Below are positions 1-5,984 of a DNA stretch of 10,520 nucleotides, piece after piece (within the stretch, counting starts at the first letter, position 1; each line of letters begins with the position of its first letter). Origin of the DNA: an uncultured Clostridium sp. (GTDB taxonomy: Bacteria; Bacillota; Clostridia; Lachnospirales; Lachnospiraceae); the NCBI GenBank assembly GCA_900553925.1, contig USFH01000073.1, positions 1 to 10,520 of the forward strand, given 5' to 3'. Position numbers and translations under genes: made by a program. The notes under the pieces are model-generated. The model made no database searches. It saw nothing but the letters and a program-made list of their open reading frames with translations, and was not told the origin of the DNA.

Positions 1-737
1 AGATCGGGATCAACGTATGCCGGACGATTCCACTCGCCACCCTGCTTGCAGATTATCCAACAACGGCATATATCCGGGCAGAGGTTACAAACATTACCTT
101 TGCAACAGGAGCAGCGCCTTCCGTAACGATCAAGCCGATTGCCGGACGGCCAAACTGCTACGAGCTGACACTCACGAATCTGACTGTAGACTTTGTTATC
201 TACGTCTACGATTGCTGCAAACGGCTGCTTGCAACCCTTCCTGTCACAGGCGTTGTCTATCTTCCTTCCGCAACGACGGATCCGGAATACGACGAGGATA
301 CCAACCCAACTTCTGTAACGATGCAGTTGTTCGCCCCTTATGGTGTTACTTACACCGATACAACGGCAGCAACGCCAAACCTGAATTTTATCGGCTTCCT
401 CTCCACCAACGGCACAGTTGCACAAGGACTTAACCTCATGGCGATGTCCAAGGTATTAAATTTTGATATTGCAAATGCAGAAATGACGGTAGGACTTACC
501 TTGATCGTGAAATCTATCTACTACAACCAATACCGGATTCCTCACAACGGAAAAGCAATCGTATCCAAAGGCACATTGGCAAGTCCGGAGGATTCCGTCT
601 GCATGAACTTCGTAAGCGGAAGTCTCTTAGACCGGAACATCAAGCCATTGGAGCTTTGCAATCCGCTTGACCAAAAGCGAAACTGCGAAAACTGTACCAA
701 CCCAGATGACTGCACCTGTCTGACTCCAACGGATTGA
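1..737 (+). CDS. Unrecognised Cys-containing protein, 5'-truncated
   Basis: The reading frame is open from the window edge (first whole codon at base 3) to the TGA at 735-737, giving about 244 residues with the N terminus missing. The first Met in this frame is at 321, in mid-protein, so the real start lies upstream. I do not recognise the family. The protein is rich in Thr, Asn, Ala, Val and Leu in alternating hydrophobic/polar runs, which suggests mostly beta structure, and I see no clear membrane helix. Cysteines occur near the start of the visible part, as a CC pair in YDCCKRLL, and as a C-terminal cluster (LCNPLDQKRNC, then ENC, then DDCTC) before a short LTPTD tail. Such a cluster could bind metal or form disulfide cross-links, as in spore-surface or appendage proteins, but that is speculation. 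No convincing terminator follows it. Confidence 0.75.
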   Translation, partial: IGINVCRTIPLATLLADYPTTAYIRAEVTNITFATGAAPSVTIKPIAGRPNCYELTLTNLTVDFVIYVYDCCKRLLATLPVTGVVYLPSATTDPEYDEDTNPTSVTMQLFAPYGVTYTDTTAATPNLNFIGFLSTNGTVAQGLNLMAMSKVLNFDIANAEMTVGLTLIVKSIYYNQYRIPHNGKAIVSKGTLASPEDSVCMNFVSGSLLDRNIKPLELCNPLDQKRNCENCTNPDDCTCLTPTD

Positions 738-831
738 ATTTAAATAATTACCGGAAATTGGTAAAATAATCTCCTTATTTAGGTTCATACTATTTTTATA
801 GATTGAATACTAGATAAGGAGTGTTTTTATT

Positions 832-1179
832 ATGAGAAAATTCAAGACGACTGCTGCAATCGCAGCAACTGCTATGATGCTTTCCATCTGTATGTGTGGA
901 TGTGGTACTGACGAAACAAGTAAGGACCCGGCAACAACCTCGGAACAGACACAGATGACTACCGAACATAACAACGCAACCGGCGGCAATGCCACGAATT
1001 CCAATGGTGTTGGAAACGGGGTTAAGGATGCCGCTGACGGCATCGGCGAAGGCGTGAAAGATGCTGCCGAGGGTGTCGGCGAAGGTGTCAAGGATGCTGC
1101 CGAGGGTGTCGGCGAAGGTGTCAAAGATGCTGTGGACGGCGTGGAAGATGCGGTCGACGGAAATCAGGCAAAGCAATAA
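832..1179 (+). CDS. Small repeat-bearing lipoprotein
   Basis: A 115-residue protein with AAGGAG placed 10 bases before the ATG. Residues 1-24 form a lipoprotein-type signal: basic MRKFK, a hydrophobic stretch, then a Cys-rich end (LSICMCGC). The lipidated Cys could be C20 (LSIC) or C24 (MCGC); the Gly at -1 favours C24. Residues about 25-60 are a Thr/Asn/Ser-rich linker. The rest is an 11-residue repeat of the type GEGVKDAAEGV, which would form an amphipathic helix similar in periodicity to group 3 LEA, YtxH-like or apolipoprotein-like segments. The mature protein is probably tethered to the outer face of the membrane. The function is unknown. A strong terminator directly follows, so it looks monocistronic. 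I saw no confident promoter in the 94-base gap upstream. Confidence 0.85.
   Translation: MRKFKTTAAIAATAMMLSICMCGCGTDETSKDPATTSEQTQMTTEHNNATGGNATNSNGVGNGVKDAADGIGEGVKDAAEGVGEGVKDAAEGVGEGVKDAVDGVEDAVDGNQAKQ
1012..1143 (+). repeat. Four 33-bp in-frame tandem units
   Basis: Four 33-base units at 1012-1044, 1045-1077, 1078-1110 and 1111-1143 encode GNGVKDAADGI, GEGVKDAAEGV, GEGVKDAAEGV and GEGVKDAVDGV, followed by a degenerate partial copy (EDAVDG). Units two and three differ at only three bases, so recent duplication is likely. Confidence 0.9.
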
Positions 1180-1186
1180 CCAGAAA

Positions 1187-1233
1187 GGTTCCGTCTGTGG
1201 TATATGATCCATCCCACAAACGGAACCTTTTTT
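1187..1233 (+). terminator. Rho-independent terminator of the lipoprotein gene
   Basis: The arms GGTTCCGTCTGTGG (1187-1200) and CCACAAACGGAACC (1214-1227) form 14 pairs with one C/A mismatch around a 13-base loop, followed by six T. The opposite strand has only a weak T-run (TTTCTGGTT), so it may also help end the convergent gene at 1244, but less efficiently. Confidence 0.85.
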
Positions 1234-1243
1234 GTTTGTACTT

Positions 1244-1621
1244 TTATTGCTTATTTTTCTTTTTGTCTTCCGGCAAAATCCGAAACGATGGCTCAATCTT
1301 ATTCATCATACGGTCATACTGTTCATACATTTTCTGGACGCTGTTTTCCAGCAGATAATAATGCATGACATATGGTATGAGCAGTACAAGAAGCGCAAAC
1401 ACAAGAGCCACTATGATCAGGGAACCACTGAAATTCAAATATAAAATCGAAATTACGGTTGCCAATGCAAACAGTGCCATCACAATCAGATGCACCTGTC
1501 TCTCATGTGCAAAAAAAGCGATCTGCACAAGGTGCTTCTGTCGTTCCCGCTCCCAGTCCATATCGTCTCTTTCTAACAATGCATCTATATATGCCAGATA
1601 TTCCGTAATACGCTTCTTCAT
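1244..1621 (-). CDS. Small two-helix membrane protein, unknown function
   Basis: A 125-residue protein; the start is supported by GGAGG 10 bases upstream on the minus strand. Residues 1-43 are charged and probably helical (an ERERQKH stretch). Two hydrophobic helices follow at about 44-62 and 67-89, separated by a short NFSG turn. The C-terminal 35 residues are charged and end in KKKNKQ. The likely topology is a helical hairpin with both ends in the cytoplasm, the Lys-rich tail acting as the positive-inside signal. I do not recognise the family, and no catalytic motif is visible. It is divergent from the ClpX-like operon and convergent with the lipoprotein gene. It may be a small membrane-associated accessory protein, but there is no evidence for any specific role. 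Confidence 0.75.
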   Translation of the reverse strand: MKKRITEYLAYIDALLERDDMDWERERQKHLVQIAFFAHERQVHLIVMALFALATVISILYLNFSGSLIIVALVFALLVLLIPYVMHYYLLENSVQKMYEQYDRMMNKIEPSFRILPEDKKKNKQ

Positions 1622-1706
1622 AGTTCATCATTCCTCCACATTCTTGACTTTTTCATCCGGACATTGTATTTCTTGTACGATTCCGTTCTATCCGCTTTCT
1701 TTTTTC

Positions 1707-1712
1707 ATTATA
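1707..1712 (-). promoter_or_regulatory. Possible -10 for the small membrane protein gene
   Basis: The minus strand reads TATAAT here, preceded by GA, about 85 bases upstream of the start codon. No good -35 hexamer lies at the expected distance (the best is GGAAT-like), so this call rests on the -10 alone and on the divergent gene arrangement. Confidence 0.3.
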
Positions 1713-1736
1713 TCTCTGTCTGCTTAAATATTCCAT

Positions 1737-1749
1737 AGTCAGATTGACT
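1737..1749. promoter_or_regulatory. Inverted repeat between divergent promoters
   Basis: AGTCA-GAT-TGACT is a perfect 5-bp inverted repeat with a 3-base spacer. It overlaps the -35 region of the plus-strand promoter and lies just upstream of the minus-strand -10, a typical place for an operator controlling two divergent units. The arms are short, so chance is possible. Confidence 0.25.
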
Positions 1750-1755
1750 GTTTCG

Positions 1756-1764
1756 TGCTATAAT
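1756..1764 (+). promoter_or_regulatory. Extended -10 promoter for the ClpX-like operon
   Basis: TGCTATAAT is a perfect -10 hexamer with the TGn extension, 94 bases before the start codon. The -35 region (1736-1741, TAGTCA) is poor, which the extended -10 can compensate for. A TTGACT at 1744-1749 is too close (9 bases) to be its -35. Confidence 0.5.
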
Positions 1765-1776
1765 TCAAATGGAATT

Positions 1777-1835
1777 CCGCATGATGTATGCGGATTGGAT
1801 AGACAAAAATATCCGGCTGTAATGTTCAGACAGCC
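1777..1835 (+). promoter_or_regulatory. Two-hairpin 5' leader of the ClpX-like gene
   Basis: Two perfect 6-bp stems lie in the predicted leader: CCGCAT/ATGCGG with a 5-base loop (1777-1793) and GGCTGT/ACAGCC with a 9-base loop (1815-1835). The second ends 12 bases before the AGGAGG ribosome binding site at 1848-1853. Neither is followed by a T-run, so they are not terminators as they stand. They could affect mRNA stability or translation. I cannot match them to a known riboswitch. Confidence 0.35.
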
Positions 1836-1858
1836 ACATATCCACACAGGAGGAAATT

Positions 1859-3232
1859 ATGCCAGACAACAACGGAAATAATCAGAATAACAACGACGAT
1901 GACGAATACGAAAAGTATTGTTATCTGTGCCGCAGACCGGAATCCGAAGCCGGTCCATTTATCCGGATGCCGGGAAATATGTATATCTGCAACGACTGTA
2001 TGCAGAAAAGCTTCGACTCCTTCAACAACGGAGCGATGCAGTTTTTAGACCTATCCAAGATGCCGAATATCAACTTGTCACAATTTATGCCATTTGATGA
2101 TATCCCCACTTCCCAGAAGGTCAAAAAGAAAAAAAAGCCAAAGGAAGCAAAGGAGCAAAAACCGCTTACAATGGCGGATGTTCCGGCGCCCCACAAAATA
2201 AAAGCAATGCTGGATGAATATGTGGTCGGACAGGAATACGCCAAGCGTGCCATGTCAGTTGCCGTCTACAATCACTATAAGCGAGTGATCACAGACACGA
2301 TGGATGACATCGAGATTGAGAAATCCAACATGCTCATGCTCGGTCCAACCGGATGCGGTAAAACCTATCTGGTTCAGACGATTGCCAAAATCTTACAGGT
2401 GCCACTTGCCATTACCGACGCAACGACCCTGACCGAGGCCGGTTATATCGGTGATGATGTGGAAAGCATCCTCTCCAAGCTTCTTGCAGTTGCAGACAAT
2501 GATGTCGAGAAGGCAGAACGAGGTATCGTCTTTATCGACGAGATTGATAAGATTGCGAAGAAGAAAGAGACTCGCAGCCGTGATGTCAGCGGAGAGTCCG
2601 TGCAGCAGGGACTTCTGAAGATCTTAGAGGGAGCCGAAGTTGAGGTACCTGTCGGTTCCGGCAGCAAGAATGCCATGACACCGATGACAACGATGAACAC
2701 GCGAAATATCTTATTTATCTGCGGCGGTGCTTTCCCGGATATCGAGGACATTATCAAGCAGCGTCTCAACAAGCAGTCCTCCATGGGATTTGCAGCAGAT
2801 TTAAAAGATAAATACGACAAAAACAACAACCTGATCAAAGAAGTAACAACCGAAGATCTGCGGGAATTCGGTATGATTCCGGAATTTCTCGGCCGTCTTC
2901 CCGTACTCTTTACGCTGGATGCATTAGACAAGGATATGTACATCAAAATCCTGAAAGAACCGAAAAATGCAATCCTGAAGCAGTACAAGAAGCTTCTTGC
3001 CTTAGATGAAGTTGATCTGGAATTCGATGACAGTGCTTACGAAGCCATCGCCGAAAAAGCGATGGAGAAGAAAACCGGTGCCCGCGCACTCCGTGCGATC
3101 ATCGAGAAATTCATGATGGATATTATGTATGAGATTCCACGTGACGATAACATCGGACGTGTGACCATCACTGGTGATTATATCAACGGCAAAGGGTCAC
3201 CAATCATCGAATTACGTGGTACCAATATTTAA
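1859..3232 (+). CDS. clpX: Atypical ClpX-like AAA+ unfoldase
   Basis: A 457-residue ClpX-family ATPase with AGGAGG 5 bases before the ATG. After an Asn/Asp-rich N terminus comes the zinc-binding domain (C21, C24, C44, C47), a Lys-rich linker (about 87-101), then the AAA+ core. The core has Walker A GPTGCGKT (162-169, Cys for the usual Ser), pore loop GYIG (195-198, usually GYVG), Walker B IVFIDEID (223-230), the arginine-finger region IPEFLGRLP (R346) and sensor-2 TGARALR (R409). Two functional loops differ from standard ClpX. The RKH loop aligns without gaps but reads SKN (269-271), and the ClpP-docking IGF tripeptide reads MGF (309-311). No clpP, tig or lon is adjacent. It heads a run with PII, GDPD and proC, 27 bases before the PII start. 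It is probably a second, specialised ClpX, either with altered substrate choice or working as a ClpP-independent unfoldase. The family is certain; paralog status is inferred. Confidence 0.93.
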   Translation: MPDNNGNNQNNNDDDEYEKYCYLCRRPESEAGPFIRMPGNMYICNDCMQKSFDSFNNGAMQFLDLSKMPNINLSQFMPFDDIPTSQKVKKKKKPKEAKEQKPLTMADVPAPHKIKAMLDEYVVGQEYAKRAMSVAVYNHYKRVITDTMDDIEIEKSNMLMLGPTGCGKTYLVQTIAKILQVPLAITDATTLTEAGYIGDDVESILSKLLAVADNDVEKAERGIVFIDEIDKIAKKKETRSRDVSGESVQQGLLKILEGAEVEVPVGSGSKNAMTPMTTMNTRNILFICGGAFPDIEDIIKQRLNKQSSMGFAADLKDKYDKNNNLIKEVTTEDLREFGMIPEFLGRLPVLFTLDALDKDMYIKILKEPKNAILKQYKKLLALDEVDLEFDDSAYEAIAEKAMEKKTGARALRAIIEKFMMDIMYEIPRDDNIGRVTITGDYINGKGSPIIELRGTNI

Positions 3233-3259
3233 ACAAGAATCACAGGAGGAATCAGCAAA

Positions 3260-3598
3260 ATGAAAAAAGTTGAAGTGATCATCCGGCCCGAAAAGCTCGA
3301 TGACATGAAAGAAATTTTAGATGAATGCAGCACAACCGGAGCTATGGTCAGCAATATCATGGGCTACGGTAACCAGAAGGGATATAAGTCCCAGCACCAT
3401 AACGGCGATTATTTCGTCAATCTTCTCCCGAAACTGAAGGTTGAGACCGTTGTCTCCGATGATGTATGCGAGAAGTTGATCGCCATGGTTACAGAACGTA
3501 TTCCAACCGGAAGTTATGGGGATGGTAAGATTTTTGTATATAATATAGAAGATGCTGTACGTATTCGTACCGGAGAGCGCGGAGATGATGCTCTATGA
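3260..3598 (+). CDS. Stand-alone PII nitrogen-signalling protein
   Basis: A 112-residue GlnB/GlnK-family protein of standard length, with AGGAGG 10 bases before the ATG. It aligns gap-free to E. coli GlnB numbering. Q39, K58, the B-loop TGSYGDGKIF (83-92, with K90) and the C-loop RIRTGE (101-106) are kept, so ATP/ADP and 2-oxoglutarate binding is expected. The T-loop is unusual: residues 42-50 are YKSQHHNGD. Tyr51, the uridylylation site in proteobacteria, is present. Arg47, which in the E. coli GlnK-AmtB complex enters the transporter pore, is His, and Tyr46 is also His. This suggests a partner other than Amt. Its stop overlaps the next start (ATGA), so the two are translationally coupled. 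It lies next to a ClpX-like gene and two genes before proC, which points to nitrogen or amino-acid regulation. The glnB/glnK subtype cannot be assigned. Confidence 0.95.
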   Translation: MKKVEVIIRPEKLDDMKEILDECSTTGAMVSNIMGYGNQKGYKSQHHNGDYFVNLLPKLKVETVVSDDVCEKLIAMVTERIPTGSYGDGKIFVYNIEDAVRIRTGERGDDAL

Positions 3599-4302
3599 TG
3601 ACTGCGATCATCGCACATCGGGGTGCTTCGGCACTCGCCACCCACGAAAACACATTGGAGGCGTTTCAGATTGCGATCAATCTGCAGGCAGATTTTGCAG
3701 AGTTTGATATCCGTCGAACGAAGGATCATCAGTTGATTGCATTTCACAATCCAGATTTAAACGGCACGGATATCCGCCAACTTACCTATGACGAAATCTG
3801 TAGAATCACCGGCACACACGGTTACCGGGTTCCGCTTTTACAGGAAGTATTGGAGCTGTGCCGCGGAAAAATCAAGCTGGATATCGAGTTAAAAGAAACT
3901 GGATATGAACAGAAAATCATTGATCTGGTGGAACGCTATTATGATTACTCCGATTATATGATGAAGTCATTTATTGACCGTTCGGTACTTCGTATCAAGG
4001 AGATCGATCCGAACATCAAAGCGGGGCTGCTGATTGGGACACCACGTAACACGGTTGTCCATCGGTTAAACGAATATTTTCCGCTTCACCGGTTACATGT
4101 ATGCAAGGCAGATTTTATCTCCCCGCATTTCCAGTTCGTGACACGGGAATTTCTCCTGCGCATGCATCTGCATCGCAAAGAAGTTTATGCATGGACAGTC
4201 AACGATATTGCAAAAATGAGCAAACTGATCCGCAAAGGTGTCGATGGTATCATCACCGACCGACCGGATTTTGGATTACAGGCACGCATGGCTTTTGAAT
4301 AA
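3595..4302 (+). CDS. Glycerophosphodiester phosphodiesterase (GDPD) family
   Basis: A 235-residue cytoplasmic enzyme of the short UgpQ-like type; no signal peptide is visible. The family hydrolyses glycerophosphodiesters to sn-glycerol 3-phosphate and an alcohol. The metal and catalytic residues are in place: HRG at 8-10, ENT at 18-20, E36 and D38 (EFD), H51, LDIELK (E98, K100) and the C-terminal motif GIITDRPD. It overlaps the PII stop codon by four bases. A second ATG follows immediately at 3598 and could be the true start, giving one residue fewer. The nearest GGAG lies about 10 bases upstream, inside the PII gene. Coupling to PII is odd for a lipid-turnover enzyme and may reflect scavenging of phosphodiesters such as glycerophosphoethanolamine, a source of carbon, phosphate and amino nitrogen; that link is speculative. 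Confidence 0.93.
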   Translation: MMTAIIAHRGASALATHENTLEAFQIAINLQADFAEFDIRRTKDHQLIAFHNPDLNGTDIRQLTYDEICRITGTHGYRVPLLQEVLELCRGKIKLDIELKETGYEQKIIDLVERYYDYSDYMMKSFIDRSVLRIKEIDPNIKAGLLIGTPRNTVVHRLNEYFPLHRLHVCKADFISPHFQFVTREFLLRMHLHRKEVYAWTVNDIAKMSKLIRKGVDGIITDRPDFGLQARMAFE

Positions 4303-4335
4303 TCAGACAGGCAAAAACAGAAAGGATGAACAAGC

Positions 4336-5133
4336 ATGAAATACAAAGTTGGATTTATTGGTTGTGGAAATATGGCAAGCGCCATTATCGGCGGATTGAA
4401 GGCACACGCTGGAATCGATGCTTCGGAAATCATCGCAGCAGATGCATCGGAAGCTGCACGTGAGAAAGCAAAGGAAACCCTTGGTATCTGTACAACTGCA
4501 TCGAATACGGAAGTATCCACACAGGCAGACGTATTATTCTTATCCGTAAAACCTCAGTATTACGAGACGGTCATCGCAGAGATCCAGCCAACGCTCCCTG
4601 CCGGGCAAATCATCGTTACGATCGCACCGGGCAAGACATTGGCTTGGCTTGGAGAGCGGCTTGGTGATGTAAAGATCGTTCGTACCATGCCAAATACACC
4701 AGCCCTTGTCGGAGAAGGCATCACAGGTGTCTGCAAGAACAACCTTGTCACAGAAGATGAATTTGCATATGTATTGAAATTACTGAGTAGCTTTGGACTT
4801 GCGGAAGCAATTCCGGAATCCCTGATGGATGCCGTCGTATCCGTAAGCGGAAGTTCTCCTGCCTATGTATTCCTGTTCATTGAAGCGATGGCAGATGCCG
4901 CAGTCGCTGACGGTATGCCACGCGCGCAAGCTTATAAATTCGCCGCACAGGCTGTACTTGGAAGTGCAAAGATGGTATTAGAAACCGGAAAGCACCCGGC
5001 CGAATTAAAGGACATGGTCTGCTCTCCTGCCGGCACTACGATTGAAGCAGTCCGCGTCTTAGAAGAGAAAGGCTTCCGCGGTGCAGTTATGGATGCCATG
5101 AAGGCTTGTACCGCAAAAGCAAAGGGAATCTAG
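4336..5133 (+). CDS. proC: Pyrroline-5-carboxylate reductase (ProC)
   Basis: A 265-residue enzyme, the usual length for ProC, catalysing NAD(P)H-dependent reduction of 1-pyrroline-5-carboxylate to proline, the last step of proline synthesis. Visible motifs are the Rossmann start GFIGCGNMA (6-14), SVKP (70-73), VRTMPNTP (115-122), the family signature beginning SGSSPAYVF (171-179) and running to DGMPR, and VCSPAGTT (228-235). It starts 33 bases after the GDPD gene with a modest AAAGGA ribosome binding site. No terminator separates it from the genes upstream, so it is probably last in the operon with ClpX-like, PII and GDPD. A strong terminator follows. proA and proB are not in the window. Presence beside PII fits glutamate/proline balance. 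Confidence 0.97.
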   Translation: MKYKVGFIGCGNMASAIIGGLKAHAGIDASEIIAADASEAAREKAKETLGICTTASNTEVSTQADVLFLSVKPQYYETVIAEIQPTLPAGQIIVTIAPGKTLAWLGERLGDVKIVRTMPNTPALVGEGITGVCKNNLVTEDEFAYVLKLLSSFGLAEAIPESLMDAVVSVSGSSPAYVFLFIEAMADAAVADGMPRAQAYKFAAQAVLGSAKMVLETGKHPAELKDMVCSPAGTTIEAVRVLEEKGFRGAVMDAMKACTAKAKGI

Positions 5134-5178
5134 AAGCATCAGATTCCCCAATGATACTTACAACGCGACACACGCACA

Positions 5179-5221
5179 AAAAAAGAAGCACTCGATCAAT
5201 TTCATCGAGTGCTTCTTTTTT
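5179..5221. terminator. Perfect bidirectional terminator, proC / Ala-Lys repeat gene
   Basis: An 18-bp perfect stem (arms 5179-5196 and 5204-5221, core GAAGCACTCGAT/ATCGAGTGCTTC) has a 7-base loop and is flanked by A-run and T-run. It reads as a terminator on both strands and separates two convergent genes. Confidence 0.93.
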
Positions 5222-5244
5222 ATGAAAGGTTTTGGGAATACAAA

Positions 5245-5706
5245 TTATAATGAGAAAGAACCCTCTGTTCCATCTGCTGTATAGTATACCATGTTTGTCT
5301 CTGGCTGATAATATACATTCAGTTCCTTGATTGCTTTCTTTCCGCTTGCATCTGCAGCCTTTGCTGCAATCTCTTCTGTGGAAATCTGTCCACCCTGATA
5401 TTCTACAAAAAGCTTAACTGCCTTAGGAGCTGTTGCCTTTGGAGCTGCAGGCTTCTTAGCTGGAGCTGCCTTCTTTGCAGGTGCTGCTTTCTTTGCAGGT
5501 GCTGCTGCCTTTGCTGGCTCTTCCTTCTTTGCTGGAGCTGCCTTCTTGGCTGGTGCTGCTTTCTTTGCAGGTGTTGCTGCCTTTGCTGGCTCTTCCTTCT
5601 TTGCTGGAGCTGCTGCCTTTGCTGGCTCTTCCTTCTTTGCAAGTGCTGCCTTCGCTGCTTCAACCTTTGCCATTGTTGCATCTACTGTTGCTTTCTTAGC
5701 TGCCAT
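5245..5706 (-). CDS. Histone-H1-like Ala/Lys/Pro repeat protein with DUF6465-type C-terminal domain
   Basis: A 153-residue protein; GGAGG 8 bases upstream fixes the start. Residues 1-27 are an Ala/Lys-rich helix. Residues 28-81 are nine hexapeptides of the form PAK[KA][AE][AET], followed by a Pro/Ala/Lys tail to about 96. Residues 97-153 are a folded domain beginning VKLFVEYQGGQIST and ending EGSFSL. I recognise this domain as DUF6465-like from memory; a profile search would settle it. The repeat resembles the C-terminal tails of bacterial H1-like DNA-binding proteins, so nucleoid or nucleic-acid binding is plausible. The regular EE insertions make the tail only weakly basic, so a flexible spacer is an alternative. 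No membrane segment is seen. The terminator at 5179-5221 follows it, and a promoter lies upstream at about 5743-5770. Confidence 0.85.
   Translation of the reverse strand: MAAKKATVDATMAKVEAAKAALAKKEEPAKAAAPAKKEEPAKAATPAKKAAPAKKAAPAKKEEPAKAAAPAKKAAPAKKAAPAKKPAAPKATAPKAVKLFVEYQGGQISTEEIAAKAADASGKKAIKELNVYYQPETNMVYYTADGTEGSFSL
5464..5607 (-). repeat. 72-bp tandem duplication inside the Ala/Lys/Pro repeat gene
   Basis: Bases 5464-5535 and 5536-5607 are adjacent 72-base copies differing at three positions, each encoding four hexapeptides (PAKKEE, PAKAA[AT], PAKKAA, PAKKAA). A partial third copy extends to about 5640. The units are in frame, so slippage would change length without breaking the protein. 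Confidence 0.9.
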
Positions 5707-5742
5707 AATCCATTCCTCCGTAATTCGTCTTTATTATATTCT

Positions 5743-5770
5743 GTAATATCTCGTGATACCATGATGTCAA
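5743..5770 (-). promoter_or_regulatory. Probable promoter of the Ala/Lys/Pro repeat gene
   Basis: On the minus strand TTGACA (5770-5765) is followed after 16 bases by TATTAC (5748-5743), a 4/6 match to the -10. A perfect TATAAT at 5738-5733 lies 26 bases from that -35 and has no good partner of its own, so which -10 is used is uncertain. Confidence 0.45.
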
Positions 5771-5903
5771 TATGTTTCTTCGTTAGCATGATATTACGCT
5801 ACTTTCCTTTATTTTGCAAGGCTTTTTGGCATTTTCTTAAGTATTTACCAATGGATCAACGCTTTATTTCGAAAAAGAGGACATTTTGCACAATGAATTT
5901 CTA

Positions 5904-5932
5904 TTGACTTTTCACCCTTACAAGACTACTAT
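5904..5932 (+). promoter_or_regulatory. Probable promoter of the acyltransferase gene
   Basis: TTGACT (5904-5909), 17-base spacer, TACTAT (5927-5932). This is a good -35 and a 4/6 -10 at ideal spacing, about 50 bases before the start codon and divergent from the repeat-protein promoter. Confidence 0.5.
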
Positions 5933-5984
5933 AAACCACGGATTTTAAGTAACGAATCATACTATATAAAAGGAGTTTCTTTCT

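Noticed and set aside
748..764. TTACC/GGTAA hairpin after the first gene as a terminator
   Set aside because: Only five A/T-rich pairs and no T-run after it.
796..1296. Long minus-strand open frame opposite the lipoprotein gene
   Set aside because: It lies across the repeat region, the terminator and part of a neighbouring gene. The apparent repeats are the complement of the lipoprotein repeat, and no ribosome binding site supports it.
1744..1764. TTGACT and TATAAT as a paired -35/-10
   Set aside because: The spacing is only 9 bases. The TGn extension better explains the -10.
1777..1835. Known riboswitch or T-box in the ClpX-like leader
   Set aside because: The leader is too short, and no T-box sequence or conserved riboswitch core is visible; only two simple stems.
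5464..5640. CRISPR-like array
   Set aside because: The repeats are directly adjacent, in frame and coding, with no unique spacers.
5403..5746. Gln/Arg-rich and Leu/Ala-rich frames overlapping the Ala/Lys/Pro gene
   Set aside because: They arise from the same low-complexity repeat read in other frames. Only the listed frame has a good ribosome binding site and a non-repetitive folded C-terminal domain.
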